Below are positions 1 through 6,129 of a DNA stretch of 6,129 bases, piece after piece. The stretch's first letter is position 1; each line of letters starts with the position of its first letter. The position numbers and the translations under genes were made by a program. Where the stretch lies: positions 1 to 6,129 of the forward strand of contig JABJCS010000668.1 of the NCBI GenBank assembly GCA_018665505.1, given 5' to 3'. The stretch comes from Alphaproteobacteria bacterium. Lineage in GTDB: Bacteria; Pseudomonadota; Alphaproteobacteria; UBA8366. Under the pieces are notes generated by a model. It saw only the letters and a list, made by a program, of their open reading frames with translations, had not been told where the DNA came from and did not search any database.

Positions 1-1388
1 CCGCCGACGGGGACGAGTGCCCCCAGCAAGACGATGATGGGCCAATCGACGGCCTCGTAGATATCGCGCACGGAGGTCGAGCCCGTCACGACGAAGGCGG
101 CGACGGCGGCGATAAAGGCGACCGGGGCCGACACCAATCCAAACGCGATGGCCAGGATGGCGGCGGCGAAAATAGCGATGGGGAGCCAACCCGGCTTTTC
201 GCCGAAATCAAGATTACGGTGCGGCAACGGTAGGCAGCCAAGCCTTGAGAGCATTTCGGGCATGCCCTCCGTGTCGCCTTGGATGAGGAGGACGTCACCG
301 GCGCGCAGGCGGACCTGGTTGAGGCGTTCGCGGACGGGGCGACCATGGCGGGCAATTGCCAGCAGGTTTAAGCCATAATGCCGCCCGAGGCGGGCTTGGC
401 GACTGGTGCGGCCCACTAGGCGCGCTTGCGGAGTGATGACGGCTTCGAACAGCCCGATGGACTCCGATGAGAGTTCTTCCATATCGAGCGGCAACGTGCC
501 GACCGGCTTTAGGCCGGTATTCGCCAGCATGTTTTCGATCTCGGTCGGCTCTCCCTCCAGCAGCAAATGATCGTCCTGGCGCAGGATTTGGTCCGGTCGA
601 GGGGCGAGGCGTCTCACGTCCTTCCACAAATGGGCGACGACGGCGACCCCGTCTTCGCCGCCGGCCTCCAACAGGCTTTCGATGGAATTGCCGATATGGG
701 GCGAGTCATCCGGGATTGAGACTTCGGTGATGTAGTTCTCAATCCGGAACATATCGCCTTGGCCACCGGCGGCACCGTCACGTCCGGGGATCAGTCGCCA
801 GCCGATGGTGGCGATGAATAGGATGCCGACCGCCGCCAGGATCAATCCAACCGGGGTGAAGTCGAACATGGAGAACGCGGTGCCCGTCGCATCGGCGCGA
901 TAGGCAGCGACAATGATATTCGGCGGCGTGCCGATCATCGTCACCATCCCGCCCAACAGCGACCCGAAGGAGAGCGGCATCAACAGGCTGCGGGGCGAGC
1001 GCCCGGAGCGTTTGGCCATCTGTAGGACGATGGGCAGGAGCAATGCCAGCGCGCCCACATTGTTCATGAAGCCGGAAAGCGCGCCGACGATGGCCGCGAT
1101 CAAGGCGACTTGCACGGAGGGGCCGAGTTCCGTTCGGGCCAGAAAGCTTCCGACATTGCCGATCAGGCTGCTGCCTTGCAGAGTCTTACTAATCGCGAGC
1201 ACGGCGGCGACGGTGATAACCGCTGGATGGCCGAACCCGGCGAAGACGCCGTCGATATCGATGATACCCGGAATCGCGACCGCGAGGAGGGCCAAGACCG
1301 AGACGACGTCGTAGCGCCACCTGCCCCAAATAAAGAGACACAGGGTCGCGCCCAAAACGCCGAATACATAGGCTTGCTCGAATGTCAT
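1..1388 (-). CDS. SLC13-family permease with two RCK-C (TrkA-C) domains, 3' end outside the window
   Basis: This is an inner-membrane transporter of the SLC13/ArsB-NhaD (ion transporter) superfamily. The reverse strand reads open from the ATG at 1388-1386 to position 1 without a stop, giving 462 codons; such proteins are usually near 590 residues, so about 130 are missing. Hydrophobic segments lie at about 6-22, 28-45, 55-70, 92-122, 136-160 and 178-199, then resume at about 400-419, 421-436 and 449 onward. Family-type membrane motifs are the FMNNVGA stretch (107-113) and the IGTPPN stretch (152-157), probably substrate or cation re-entrant loops. Between the two membrane halves, about 212-298 and 305-388 are soluble and resemble tandem RCK-C domains (for example VGRTSRQARL at 325-334 and the RAGDVLLIQGD pattern at 362-372), which in this family are cytosolic ligand-sensing modules. 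The chosen ATG follows GGGGAAAG about 9 bases upstream. The substrate is unknown: sulfate, dicarboxylate and other anions are all possible. It is divergent from serC, so it may share the intergenic control region but not the transcript. Confidence 0.9.
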   Translation of the reverse strand, partial: MTFEQAYVFGVLGATLCLFIWGRWRYDVVSVLALLAVAIPGIIDIDGVFAGFGHPAVITVAAVLAISKTLQGSSLIGNVGSFLARTELGPSVQVALIAAIVGALSGFMNNVGALALLLPIVLQMAKRSGRSPRSLLMPLSFGSLLGGMVTMIGTPPNIIVAAYRADATGTAFSMFDFTPVGLILAAVGILFIATIGWRLIPGRDGAAGGQGDMFRIENYITEVSIPDDSPHIGNSIESLLEAGGEDGVAVVAHLWKDVRRLAPRPDQILRQDDHLLLEGEPTEIENMLANTGLKPVGTLPLDMEELSSESIGLFEAVITPQARLVGRTSRQARLGRHYGLNLLAIARHGRPVRERLNQVRLRAGDVLLIQGDTEGMPEMLSRLGCLPLPHRNLDFGEKPGWLPIAIFAAAILAIAFGLVSAPVAFIAAVAAFVVTGSTSVRDIYEAVDWPIIVLLGALVPVG

Positions 1389-1420
1389 CGCGACCGCTCT
1401 TTCCCCGGTAAACTCTCTTG

Positions 1421-1474
1421 CCGCCAATTTAGCGGGTAAACAACCGCTGCGGCAAAGGCGCGCAATTGCTGCGC
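1421..1474. promoter_or_regulatory. Cluster of short dyads between the divergent promoters, possible operator region
   Basis: Three dyad symmetries lie within 54 bases. They are CCGC-7 nt-GCGG at 1421-1435 (over the candidate minus-strand -10), CCGC-T-GCGG at 1444-1452 (over its -35), and GCGCA-5 nt-TGCGC at 1460-1474, which also contains the perfect palindrome GCAATTGC (1462-1469). The last sits about 20-30 bases upstream of the candidate serC -35. In addition GGTAAAC occurs as a direct repeat at 1407-1413 and 1435-1441. A regulator binding here could affect both directions, but short GC-rich dyads arise often by chance and I recognise no known operator. Confidence 0.25.
1426..1455 (-). promoter_or_regulatory. 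Candidate sigma70-type promoter for the SLC13-type transporter
   Basis: Read on the minus strand, TTGCCG (1455-1450) is a 4/6 match to the -35 consensus. It is followed after 18 bases by TAAATT (1431-1426), a 4/6 match to -10. Transcription would start near 1419, leaving a leader of about 30 bases before the ATG at 1388. The matches are modest, and alphaproteobacterial -10 elements are weakly conserved, so this is only the best candidate seen in the gap. Confidence 0.25.
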
Positions 1475-1489
1475 TGCAAAATAATCGCG

Positions 1490-1516
1490 TTGACGCCGTC
1501 TACAGACCTTCATAAT
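1490..1516 (+). promoter_or_regulatory. Candidate sigma70 promoter for the serC-serA operon
   Basis: TTGACG (1490-1495) matches the -35 consensus at 5 of 6 positions, and CATAAT (1511-1516) matches -10 at 5 of 6. The 15-base spacer is short; shifting the -10 call to TAATGT (1513-1518) gives 17 bases at the cost of a poorer hexamer. The start site would fall near 1523, so the leader would be about 55 bases and would begin just before the stem-loop at 1528. It is the only good pair seen in the divergent gap on this strand. Confidence 0.45.
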
Positions 1517-1517
1517 G

Positions 1518-1558
1518 TTCCGCTCCCGAATACCGCGAAGGCGCGGAATTCCAGCCTT
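1518..1558 (+). promoter_or_regulatory. Structured 5' leader of serC, candidate serC-motif RNA
   Basis: The 60 bases before serC hold a clear hairpin. GAAT (1528-1531) pairs with ATTC (1548-1551), then comes an A-A mismatch (1532/1547), then CCGCG (1533-1537) pairs with CGCGG (1542-1546) under an AAGG tetraloop (1538-1541). Two other helices compete with it: AAGGC (1538-1542) with GCCTT (1554-1558), and TTCCGC (1518-1523) with GCGGAA (1543-1548). Those two could coexist as an H-type pseudoknot. A conserved serC RNA motif is known upstream of serC in Alphaproteobacteria as a presumed cis-regulator, and gene context and position fit. I am matching by context and foldability, not by a covariance model. 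The ribosome site (1564-1571) lies just 3' of the structure, so control of initiation is possible. Confidence 0.5.
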
Positions 1559-1578
1559 GTCCCAAGAAGAGTAGTACG

Positions 1579-2733
1579 ATGACGAAGCCGAACGTGCGAC
1601 CGAAAAGACCTGAGTTTTCCTCCGGACCTTGCATCAAGCCGCCGGGCTGGAGTCTCGAGAGCTTGAAAGACGCACATCTCGGGAAATCGCACCGGTCGGC
1701 GATCGGGAAGCAAAAGCTGAAAGCCGTCATCGACGAGAGCCACGCGCTGCTCGGGATGCCGTCCGATTATATTTTGGCGATTGTTCCGGGCTCCGACACG
1801 GGCGCCTTGGAAATGGCGCTGTGGTCTATGCTGGGCGCCCGCGGCGTCGATGTGCTGGCCTGGGAGAATTTCGGCAAGACCTGGGCCGTGGATGCGGAGA
1901 AACATCTGAAGCTCGACAATTTGCGGCTGCTGGACGCGCCTTATGGAGCGATGCCGAATTTGGCCGATGTCAATTTCGACAATGATGTCATTTTCACTTG
2001 GAACGGCACGACGAGCGGCGTTCGCGTGCCGAACGGTGATTGGATCGATGCCGACCGCAAGGGGCTGACCATTTGCGATGCAACCTCGGCTGTCTATTGC
2101 ATGGATATACCGTGGGACAAGCTCGACGTCGTCACCTGGTCCTGGCAGAAGGCATTGGGGGGTGAGGCCGCACACGGCATGTTGGCGCTGTCGCCACGGG
2201 CTGTTGAGCGGCTCGAAACGTATACGCCGCCCTGGCCGCTGCCGAAGGTTTTCCGGCTCGCGAAAGACGGTAAATTGAGCGAAGGCGTCTTCCGCGGTGA
2301 GACCATTAACACCCCCTCCATGTTATGCGTCGAAGACGCGCTTTTTGGTTTGGCTTGGGCGAGATCCATTGGTGGGTTGTCGGCGCTGACGGCACGCAGT
2401 CATAAAAGCTTGGCCACGGTCGCGGCCTGGGTAGAGAAAACCGATTGGATCGACTTCCTGGCCGACGACCCGGCGACGCGGTCTTGTACGTCGATGTGCC
2501 TGAAGATTTCCGAAGCCTCCGGCCTCTCGCCGGAAGAACGTGCGGAAGCGCCGCAAAAAATTTCCGCTCTATTGGAAGCCAAGGAGGTCGCCTACGACAT
2601 CAAGGGTCACAAGGAGGCGGTACCCAATTTGCGGATTTGGGGCGGGCCGACGGTCGACCCGGAGGATATCGAGGCACTGTTGCCGTGGCTCGATTGGGCG
2701 TTCGCTGAAATGACCCGCGCCGCGGCGGCGTGA
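1579..2733 (+). CDS. serC: Phosphoserine aminotransferase, Methanosarcina/alphaproteobacterial type
   Basis: This is a cytosolic PLP enzyme that transfers the amino group of glutamate to 3-phosphohydroxypyruvate, giving phosphoserine in the second step of serine synthesis; SerC enzymes commonly also serve pyridoxal phosphate synthesis. The 384 residues show class V (fold type I) aminotransferase features. These include the N-terminal [13 protein letters not shown] substrate and PLP region (13-25), GSDTGA (71-76) for the PLP phosphate, NGTTSG (142-147), the CDATS stretch with Asp167 expected to hold the pyridine nitrogen, and [10 protein letters not shown] with Lys191 as the expected Schiff-base lysine. 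GETINTPS (240-247) is a further conserved segment. The length and these motifs fit the Methanosarcina-type subfamily rather than the E. coli-type SerC of about 360 residues. The start is supported by a weak AAGAAGAG site (1564-1571) 7 bases upstream. The gene is the first of the operon, with serA 10 bases downstream, and is intact. Confidence 0.96.
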   Translation: MTKPNVRPKRPEFSSGPCIKPPGWSLESLKDAHLGKSHRSAIGKQKLKAVIDESHALLGMPSDYILAIVPGSDTGALEMALWSMLGARGVDVLAWENFGKTWAVDAEKHLKLDNLRLLDAPYGAMPNLADVNFDNDVIFTWNGTTSGVRVPNGDWIDADRKGLTICDATSAVYCMDIPWDKLDVVTWSWQKALGGEAAHGMLALSPRAVERLETYTPPWPLPKVFRLAKDGKLSEGVFRGETINTPSMLCVEDALFGLAWARSIGGLSALTARSHKSLATVAAWVEKTDWIDFLADDPATRSCTSMCLKISEASGLSPEERAEAPQKISALLEAKEVAYDIKGHKEAVPNLRIWGGPTVDPEDIEALLPWLDWAFAEMTRAAAA

Positions 2734-2743
2734 GGGAGGCGGC

Positions 2744-4321
2744 ATGCCCAAGGTTCTGATCTCGGATAAACTCAGCCCGAAAGCGGCGGAGATATTCCGC
2801 GACCGCGGCATTGAAGTGGATTTCCGCCCCGGTCTGACGGGTGACGAGCTGTTGGCCGCGATCCGCGATGTCGACGGCTTGGCGATCCGCTCGGCAACGA
2901 CGGTCACGGCCGACCTTATGGACGCGGCGGAAAATCTGAAGGTCGTCGGGCGGGCTGGGATCGGCGTCGACAATGTCGATGTGGATGCGGCGACGCAGCG
3001 CGGCGTGGTGGTCATGAACACACCGTTCGGCAATTCGGTGACAACTGCGGAGCACGCCATCGCGATGATGATGTCGCTGGCCCGGCAGTTACCCGCCGCC
3101 AATGCCTCCACCCATGCAGGGAAATGGGAGAAATCCGCCTTCATGGGGATGGAGTTGGCCAGTAAGACGCTCGGCCTCGTTGGCTGTGGCAATATCGGCT
3201 CTATCGTCGCCGACCGGGCGCAGGGTCTGAAGATGCGGGTGATCGTCTACGATCCGTTCTTGTCGCCGGAGAAAGCCGAAAGCTTGAGCGTCGAGAAAGT
3301 CGAGTTCGATGAGCTGCTCCGCCGGGCCGATGTCATCACCATCCACGCGCCGCTTACGGACGGGACGCGGAACCTGCTGGGCGCGTCGGCTTTCGCGAAA
3401 ATGAAAGACGGTGTGCGGATCGTGAATTGCGCGCGGGGCGGCATTATTGTCGAGGCCGAACTCCGCGATGCGATCGAGAACGGCAAGGTGGCGGGCGCCG
3501 CCATCGACGTGTTCGCGGAGGAACCGGCGACCGAAAACGTGCTGTTCGGAATGTCGCAAGTTATTGCGACGCCGCATCTGGGGGCGGCGACCAGTGAGGC
3601 GCAAGAGAACGTTGCCCTGCAAGTGGCTGAGCAAATGTCCGACTTCCTACTGACAGGCGCGGTCTCCAACGCGATCAACATGCCGTCAGTAACAGCGGAA
3701 GAGGCGCCGCATCTGAAACCCTATATGTCGTTGGCGGAGAAGCTCGGGAGTTTTGCCGGACAGCTGACCGAGAGCGGGTTGCGATCCATCACCATCGAAT
3801 TTCACGGGCATGTCGCAACTCTGAATACGCGGCCGTTGATCGCCTCCGCCATCGCCGGCCTGCTGCGCCCTCAATTGGACAATATCAACATGGTCAATGC
3901 GGTCTCCGTGGCGCGGGATCGTGGTATCGAAATTACCGAGACGAAACAGGAGCAGCCGGGCGACTACGAAGCCCTTATCCGTCTGTCAGTGAAGACCGAA
4001 CGCCGCGCGCGCAATCTGGCGGGGACGATCTTCGGCGGCAACCGGGAGCGCATCGTCGAGATCAAGGATATCCCCATCGAAGCGGAATGGGGCGCGCATA
4101 TGCTGTACATCACCAACAAGGATCGCCCCGGCGTGATCGGCGACCTCGGCAAGGCGCTGGGGGACGGCGGTGTGAATATCGCGACCTTCCACTTGGGCCG
4201 CTCGGCGCCGGGAGATGACGCCATCGCGTTACTACAAATTGATCAGTCGATCTCGGATGATCTGTTGGAGACGCTCGAAGGGTTGCCGAATATTGTACAG
4301 GTCAAGGCTTTGGAGTTCTGA
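2744..4321 (+). CDS. serA: D-3-phosphoglycerate dehydrogenase, long form with C-terminal ACT domain
   Basis: It oxidises 3-phosphoglycerate to 3-phosphohydroxypyruvate with NAD, the committed step of serine synthesis in the cytosol. The 525 residues match the usual long SerA form. The N-terminal half of the substrate domain covers about 1-95, and the Rossmann nucleotide domain about 96-285. The latter has GxGxxG at 147-152 (GCGNIG) and Asp170 ending the next strand, which predicts NAD preference. The catalytic triad of the 2-hydroxyacid dehydrogenases is present: Arg231 (NCARGG), Glu260 (FAEEP) and His278 (TPHLG). An intervening allosteric-substrate-binding-like domain spans about 320-440. 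A C-terminal ACT domain spans about 455-525 (ITNKDRPGVIGDLG at 456-469), the module through which serine inhibits many SerA enzymes; whether this one is inhibited is not shown. The ATG follows GGGAGG (2734-2739) with a short 4-base gap, and the spacing from serC implies co-transcription. No defect is seen. Confidence 0.97.
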   Translation: MPKVLISDKLSPKAAEIFRDRGIEVDFRPGLTGDELLAAIRDVDGLAIRSATTVTADLMDAAENLKVVGRAGIGVDNVDVDAATQRGVVVMNTPFGNSVTTAEHAIAMMMSLARQLPAANASTHAGKWEKSAFMGMELASKTLGLVGCGNIGSIVADRAQGLKMRVIVYDPFLSPEKAESLSVEKVEFDELLRRADVITIHAPLTDGTRNLLGASAFAKMKDGVRIVNCARGGIIVEAELRDAIENGKVAGAAIDVFAEEPATENVLFGMSQVIATPHLGAATSEAQENVALQVAEQMSDFLLTGAVSNAINMPSVTAEEAPHLKPYMSLAEKLGSFAGQLTESGLRSITIEFHGHVATLNTRPLIASAIAGLLRPQLDNINMVNAVSVARDRGIEITETKQEQPGDYEALIRLSVKTERRARNLAGTIFGGNRERIVEIKDIPIEAEWGAHMLYITNKDRPGVIGDLGKALGDGGVNIATFHLGRSAPGDDAIALLQIDQSISDDLLETLEGLPNIVQVKALEF

Positions 4322-4327
4322 CGACTC

Positions 4328-5320
4328 ATGATGCGTGTATTTTCGTTCCTGATATTTGTCTTGTTCTCAGCCGAAAGCTTAGCCGCTGACCTCCGGGTTG
4401 TGACGTTGGGACAGGTCGACGGCGTCTCTCATCTCGTGATCGATCCGAATACCGGGGTCGTCTTCGGCCAAGGGACGGCAGGCAGCTTTGCTATCGTGGC
4501 GGGGAAACCGTTGCAACGGCTGGTCGACATTCCGTTTGTCGAGGAAGCGCCATCGGATGCCATTCCCCACGCCGGAGTCGCGATAGGGAAAAACCAAGTT
4601 CGCCGTGCCTGGTTGGTGCAGCCGACGGATCGCTACGACCATGGTGTATTGGGTGATTTGATCGAGGCGGGCGCTCTCAAAGTGCAGCTGCGCGATGGCC
4701 GGGAGATGGTATACGAACTCGGCGATCAGTATGTTTTCGAGGATCTGACACCGCGTCTCGCGGATATGGACGGCGACGGTTTGGATGAGATCATTCTAGC
4801 GCGCTCTTCACTTTCCGAGGGCGCTGCGGTCTCGGTCTATCGAATCGGTGAGCGCCAAATCGAACAGTTTGCCGTGTCGCCGTCGATTGGACTCGCTTAT
4901 CGCTGGCTCAATCCGATCGGGGCGGGCGATTTTGATGCTGACGGAGAGATGGATATCGCCGTCGTGGAGACACCGCATCTCGGCAAGACGTTGGTGATAT
5001 ACGGCCGCGAGGTGTCTCGGCTGAAGTCGATCGGACATGCCGGCGGATATTCGACGCATAGGATGGGCTCGACGGTGCTGAAAATGGCCGTGGTTGCGGA
5101 TTTGAACGACGATGGGGTGCTGGATATTGTTCTGCCGAATGGGAGCAAAGACCGGCTGGTCGCCGTCACATTTCGCGGTCGGAAATTCGCCACGCTTTGG
5201 GAAGGGCCCAAGGGTGCACCCATCGTCACTGAAGTCTTGCGGGTCGATATCGACGCCAACGGTTCGATGGATATATTGTATGGACGCAAGGACGGGACAG
5301 TCGAAGCAATATTGCAGTAA
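4328..5320 (+). CDS. Exported FG-GAP/VCBS-repeat beta-propeller protein of unknown function
   Basis: The 330 residues start with a typical signal peptide: Met-Met-Arg, a hydrophobic core at about 4-15, then SLA-AD with likely cleavage after Ala19. The protein is therefore predicted to be periplasmic or secreted. Four calcium-loop-like repeats of the form DxDxDGxxD lie at 146-154 (DMDGDGLDE), 201-209 (DFDADGEMD), 258-266 (DLNDDGVLD) and 307-315 (DIDANGSMD), spaced 49-57 residues apart. Each is followed by a hydrophobic strand, as in blades of FG-GAP/VCBS propellers. Residues 21-140 lack the loop but alternate short strands and could form further blades. No enzyme motif, anchor or sorting signal is visible. 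The start is 6 bases after the serA stop, with a GGAG (4312-4315) inside the serA end 12 bases upstream; the next Met codon (4331) is also possible. Co-transcription with serA is likely, but no role in serine metabolism can be read from the sequence. Confidence 0.88.
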   Translation: MMRVFSFLIFVLFSAESLAADLRVVTLGQVDGVSHLVIDPNTGVVFGQGTAGSFAIVAGKPLQRLVDIPFVEEAPSDAIPHAGVAIGKNQVRRAWLVQPTDRYDHGVLGDLIEAGALKVQLRDGREMVYELGDQYVFEDLTPRLADMDGDGLDEIILARSSLSEGAAVSVYRIGERQIEQFAVSPSIGLAYRWLNPIGAGDFDADGEMDIAVVETPHLGKTLVIYGREVSRLKSIGHAGGYSTHRMGSTVLKMAVVADLNDDGVLDIVLPNGSKDRLVAVTFRGRKFATLWEGPKGAPIVTEVLRVDIDANGSMDILYGRKDGTVEAILQ

Positions 5321-5342
5321 ACCCTCCCCTTGCCGTGCCTAT

Positions 5343-5375
5343 CCGGGCGCGCTAGGTATCGCGGTCCGCCGGTTT
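5343..5375 (+). other. GC-rich stem-loop between the FG-GAP gene and hisZ
   Basis: CCGG (5343-5346) can pair with CCGG (5369-5372), and CGCG (5348-5351) with CGCG (5360-5363). These enclose an 8-base loop and are separated by an asymmetric internal loop (1 base on the 5' side, 5 on the 3' side). Only three T follow (5373-5375), so as an intrinsic terminator it is weak; an attenuator, mRNA-end stabiliser or chance structure are equally possible. It lies between the FG-GAP stop and the hisZ start, where an operon boundary could be. Confidence 0.3.
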
Positions 5376-5391
5376 CATTCATGGACGATCG

Positions 5392-6129
5392 ATGAATACT
5401 TCAGCTAATAAGGCCCTGTTGCCAGACGGTCTGCGCGATGCCTTGCCCCCCGATGCCGCCCACGAAGCGGCAATCGTCGAGCAATTATTGCGTTCGATTG
5501 GCGCGCGTGGATACGACCGCGTCGACCCACCATTAGTGGAGTTCGAGGACAGTTTGCTGGACGGCGCCGGTCAGGGCGTCGAACTGGCGACATTCCGGCT
5601 GATGGACCCGGTGAGCCAGCGGATGATGGGTGTGCGCGCCGATATTACACCCCAAGTCGCGCGAATCGCAGCGACGCGGTTGGCAAAGGTCGCGCGGCCC
5701 CTCCGGCTTGCTTATGCGGGTCCTGTCTTGCGTGTACGCGGCGATCAATTGCGCCCCGAACGACAGTTCTACGAAGTGGGCGTTGAGTTGATCGGAACCG
5801 ACCGGGCCGAAGCCGATGCCGAAGTTATCGCGCTGGCGGCGGAAGCGCTGATGTCGGTCGGTGTGCGCGATGTGTCCGTCGATATCAATTTACCGACCCT
5901 GACGCCGACAGTCTGTCGGGCGCTTGAATTGGATGACGAGACGAGCGAAAGGGCGCGCTTGGCGTTGGACCGCAAGGATGCCGCCGCTGTGGCGGCACTC
6001 GGCGGACAGGCGGCCTCGATGCTGGGTGGATTGTTGACAGCCGCCGGACCGTTGGAGGAAGCCTTGGCCGCGTTGCAAGTGGTTGATCTTCCGCTCTCCG
6101 CGAGAGCAGAGTGCCAGCGGTTGGAGACG
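5392..6129 (+). CDS. hisZ: ATP phosphoribosyltransferase regulatory subunit, 3' end outside the window
   Basis: HisZ is a histidyl-tRNA-synthetase paralogue that lacks aminoacylation function. It assembles with short-form HisG to make and regulate ATP phosphoribosyltransferase, the first step of histidine synthesis. The 246 codons read here are open to the window edge; HisZ is usually about 380-390 residues, so roughly a third is missing. Visible landmarks are the N-terminal LPDGLRDALPPDAA (10-23), the class II synthetase-like core with LLDGAG (55-60), and MMGVRADITPQVARIAATRL (78-97). The ADxTPQVARI pattern there is typical of HisZ, where HisRS has LRPEGT. A motif-2-like RPERQFYEVGVELIG (121-135) follows. 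The ATG is preceded by a weak GGA (5383-5385). A four-codon reading frame from the ATG at 5381 ends at TGA 5393-5395, overlapping this start as ATGA. A true HisRS cannot be excluded without the C-terminus but is less likely. The gene is 71 bases from the upstream gene, so its co-transcription is uncertain. Confidence 0.9.
   Translation, partial: MNTSANKALLPDGLRDALPPDAAHEAAIVEQLLRSIGARGYDRVDPPLVEFEDSLLDGAGQGVELATFRLMDPVSQRMMGVRADITPQVARIAATRLAKVARPLRLAYAGPVLRVRGDQLRPERQFYEVGVELIGTDRAEADAEVIALAAEALMSVGVRDVSVDINLPTLTPTVCRALELDDETSERARLALDRKDAAAVAALGGQAASMLGGLLTAAGPLEEALAALQVVDLPLSARAECQRLET

Noticed and set aside
913..1314. A 133-codon plus-strand open frame opposite the transporter
   Set aside because: The minus strand encodes clear membrane helices and family motifs through this stretch, so this is a shadow of that gene.
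1498..1507. GTCT-AC-AGAC inverted repeat upstream of serC
   Set aside because: The two-base loop is too tight for a hairpin, and the sequence lies in the spacer of the candidate promoter; probably chance.
1510..2175. A 221-codon open frame antisense to serC
   Set aside because: It lies fully over well-supported serC sequence, its translation is rich in Arg, His and Pro without recognisable domains, and long antisense frames are expected in GC-rich genes.
2569..3192. A 207-codon open frame antisense to the serC end and serA start
   Set aside because: It overlaps conserved catalytic and structural parts of SerA, has Ser/Arg/Pro-rich low-complexity composition and no start-site support.
3089..3634. 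A 181-codon open frame antisense to serA
   Set aside because: It mirrors the NAD-binding and catalytic region of SerA; no domain is recognisable in its translation.
4897..5382. A 161-codon open frame antisense to the FG-GAP gene
   Set aside because: The plus strand carries a signal peptide and regularly spaced calcium-loop repeats; the antisense product is compositionally biased and has no match I recognise.
1..6129. Mobile elements, CRISPR arrays, tRNA/rRNA genes, phage or defence systems
   Set aside because: No transposase, terminal inverted repeats, regular spaced repeats or tRNA-like cloverleaf was seen; the window is fully accounted for by core metabolic genes and one transporter.

Overview
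The window is GC-rich (roughly 60% by eye) bacterial chromosome with tightly packed genes. It looks like an alphaproteobacterium, probably near Rhodospirillales. The pointers are a Methanosarcina-type SerC directly followed by a 525-residue SerA, a hisZ just downstream, and a structured leader upstream of serC like the alphaproteobacterial serC motif. This placement is inference from protein style and gene order, not from a search.

Layout. Positions 1-1388 on the minus strand hold the first 462 codons of an SLC13-type membrane transporter. It has two RCK-C (TrkA-C) domains inserted between its transmembrane halves, and its 3' end lies outside the window. Positions 1389-1578 are a divergent intergenic region with a candidate promoter for each direction, several short dyads and a structured serC leader. 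Then come, on the plus strand, serC (1579-2733), serA (2744-4321) and an exported FG-GAP/VCBS-repeat protein (4328-5320). These are separated by only 10 and 6 bases and are almost certainly one operon. A 71-base gap with a GC-rich stem-loop precedes hisZ (5392 to the window end, 246 codons, incomplete).

How the genes work together. SerA oxidises 3-phosphoglycerate to 3-phosphohydroxypyruvate and SerC transaminates that to phosphoserine, so the operon carries the first two steps of serine synthesis. The third enzyme (SerB) is not here. HisZ is the regulatory partner of short-form HisG in the first step of histidine synthesis. The FG-GAP protein has a signal peptide and four calcium-loop-like repeats; its link to serine synthesis is unexplained. 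The transporter's substrate cannot be told from sequence.

Most of the window is ordinary core metabolism. The parts most worth a second look are the serC leader, which can form mutually exclusive helices, and the conserved-looking but functionally unexplained exported propeller protein co-transcribed with serA.
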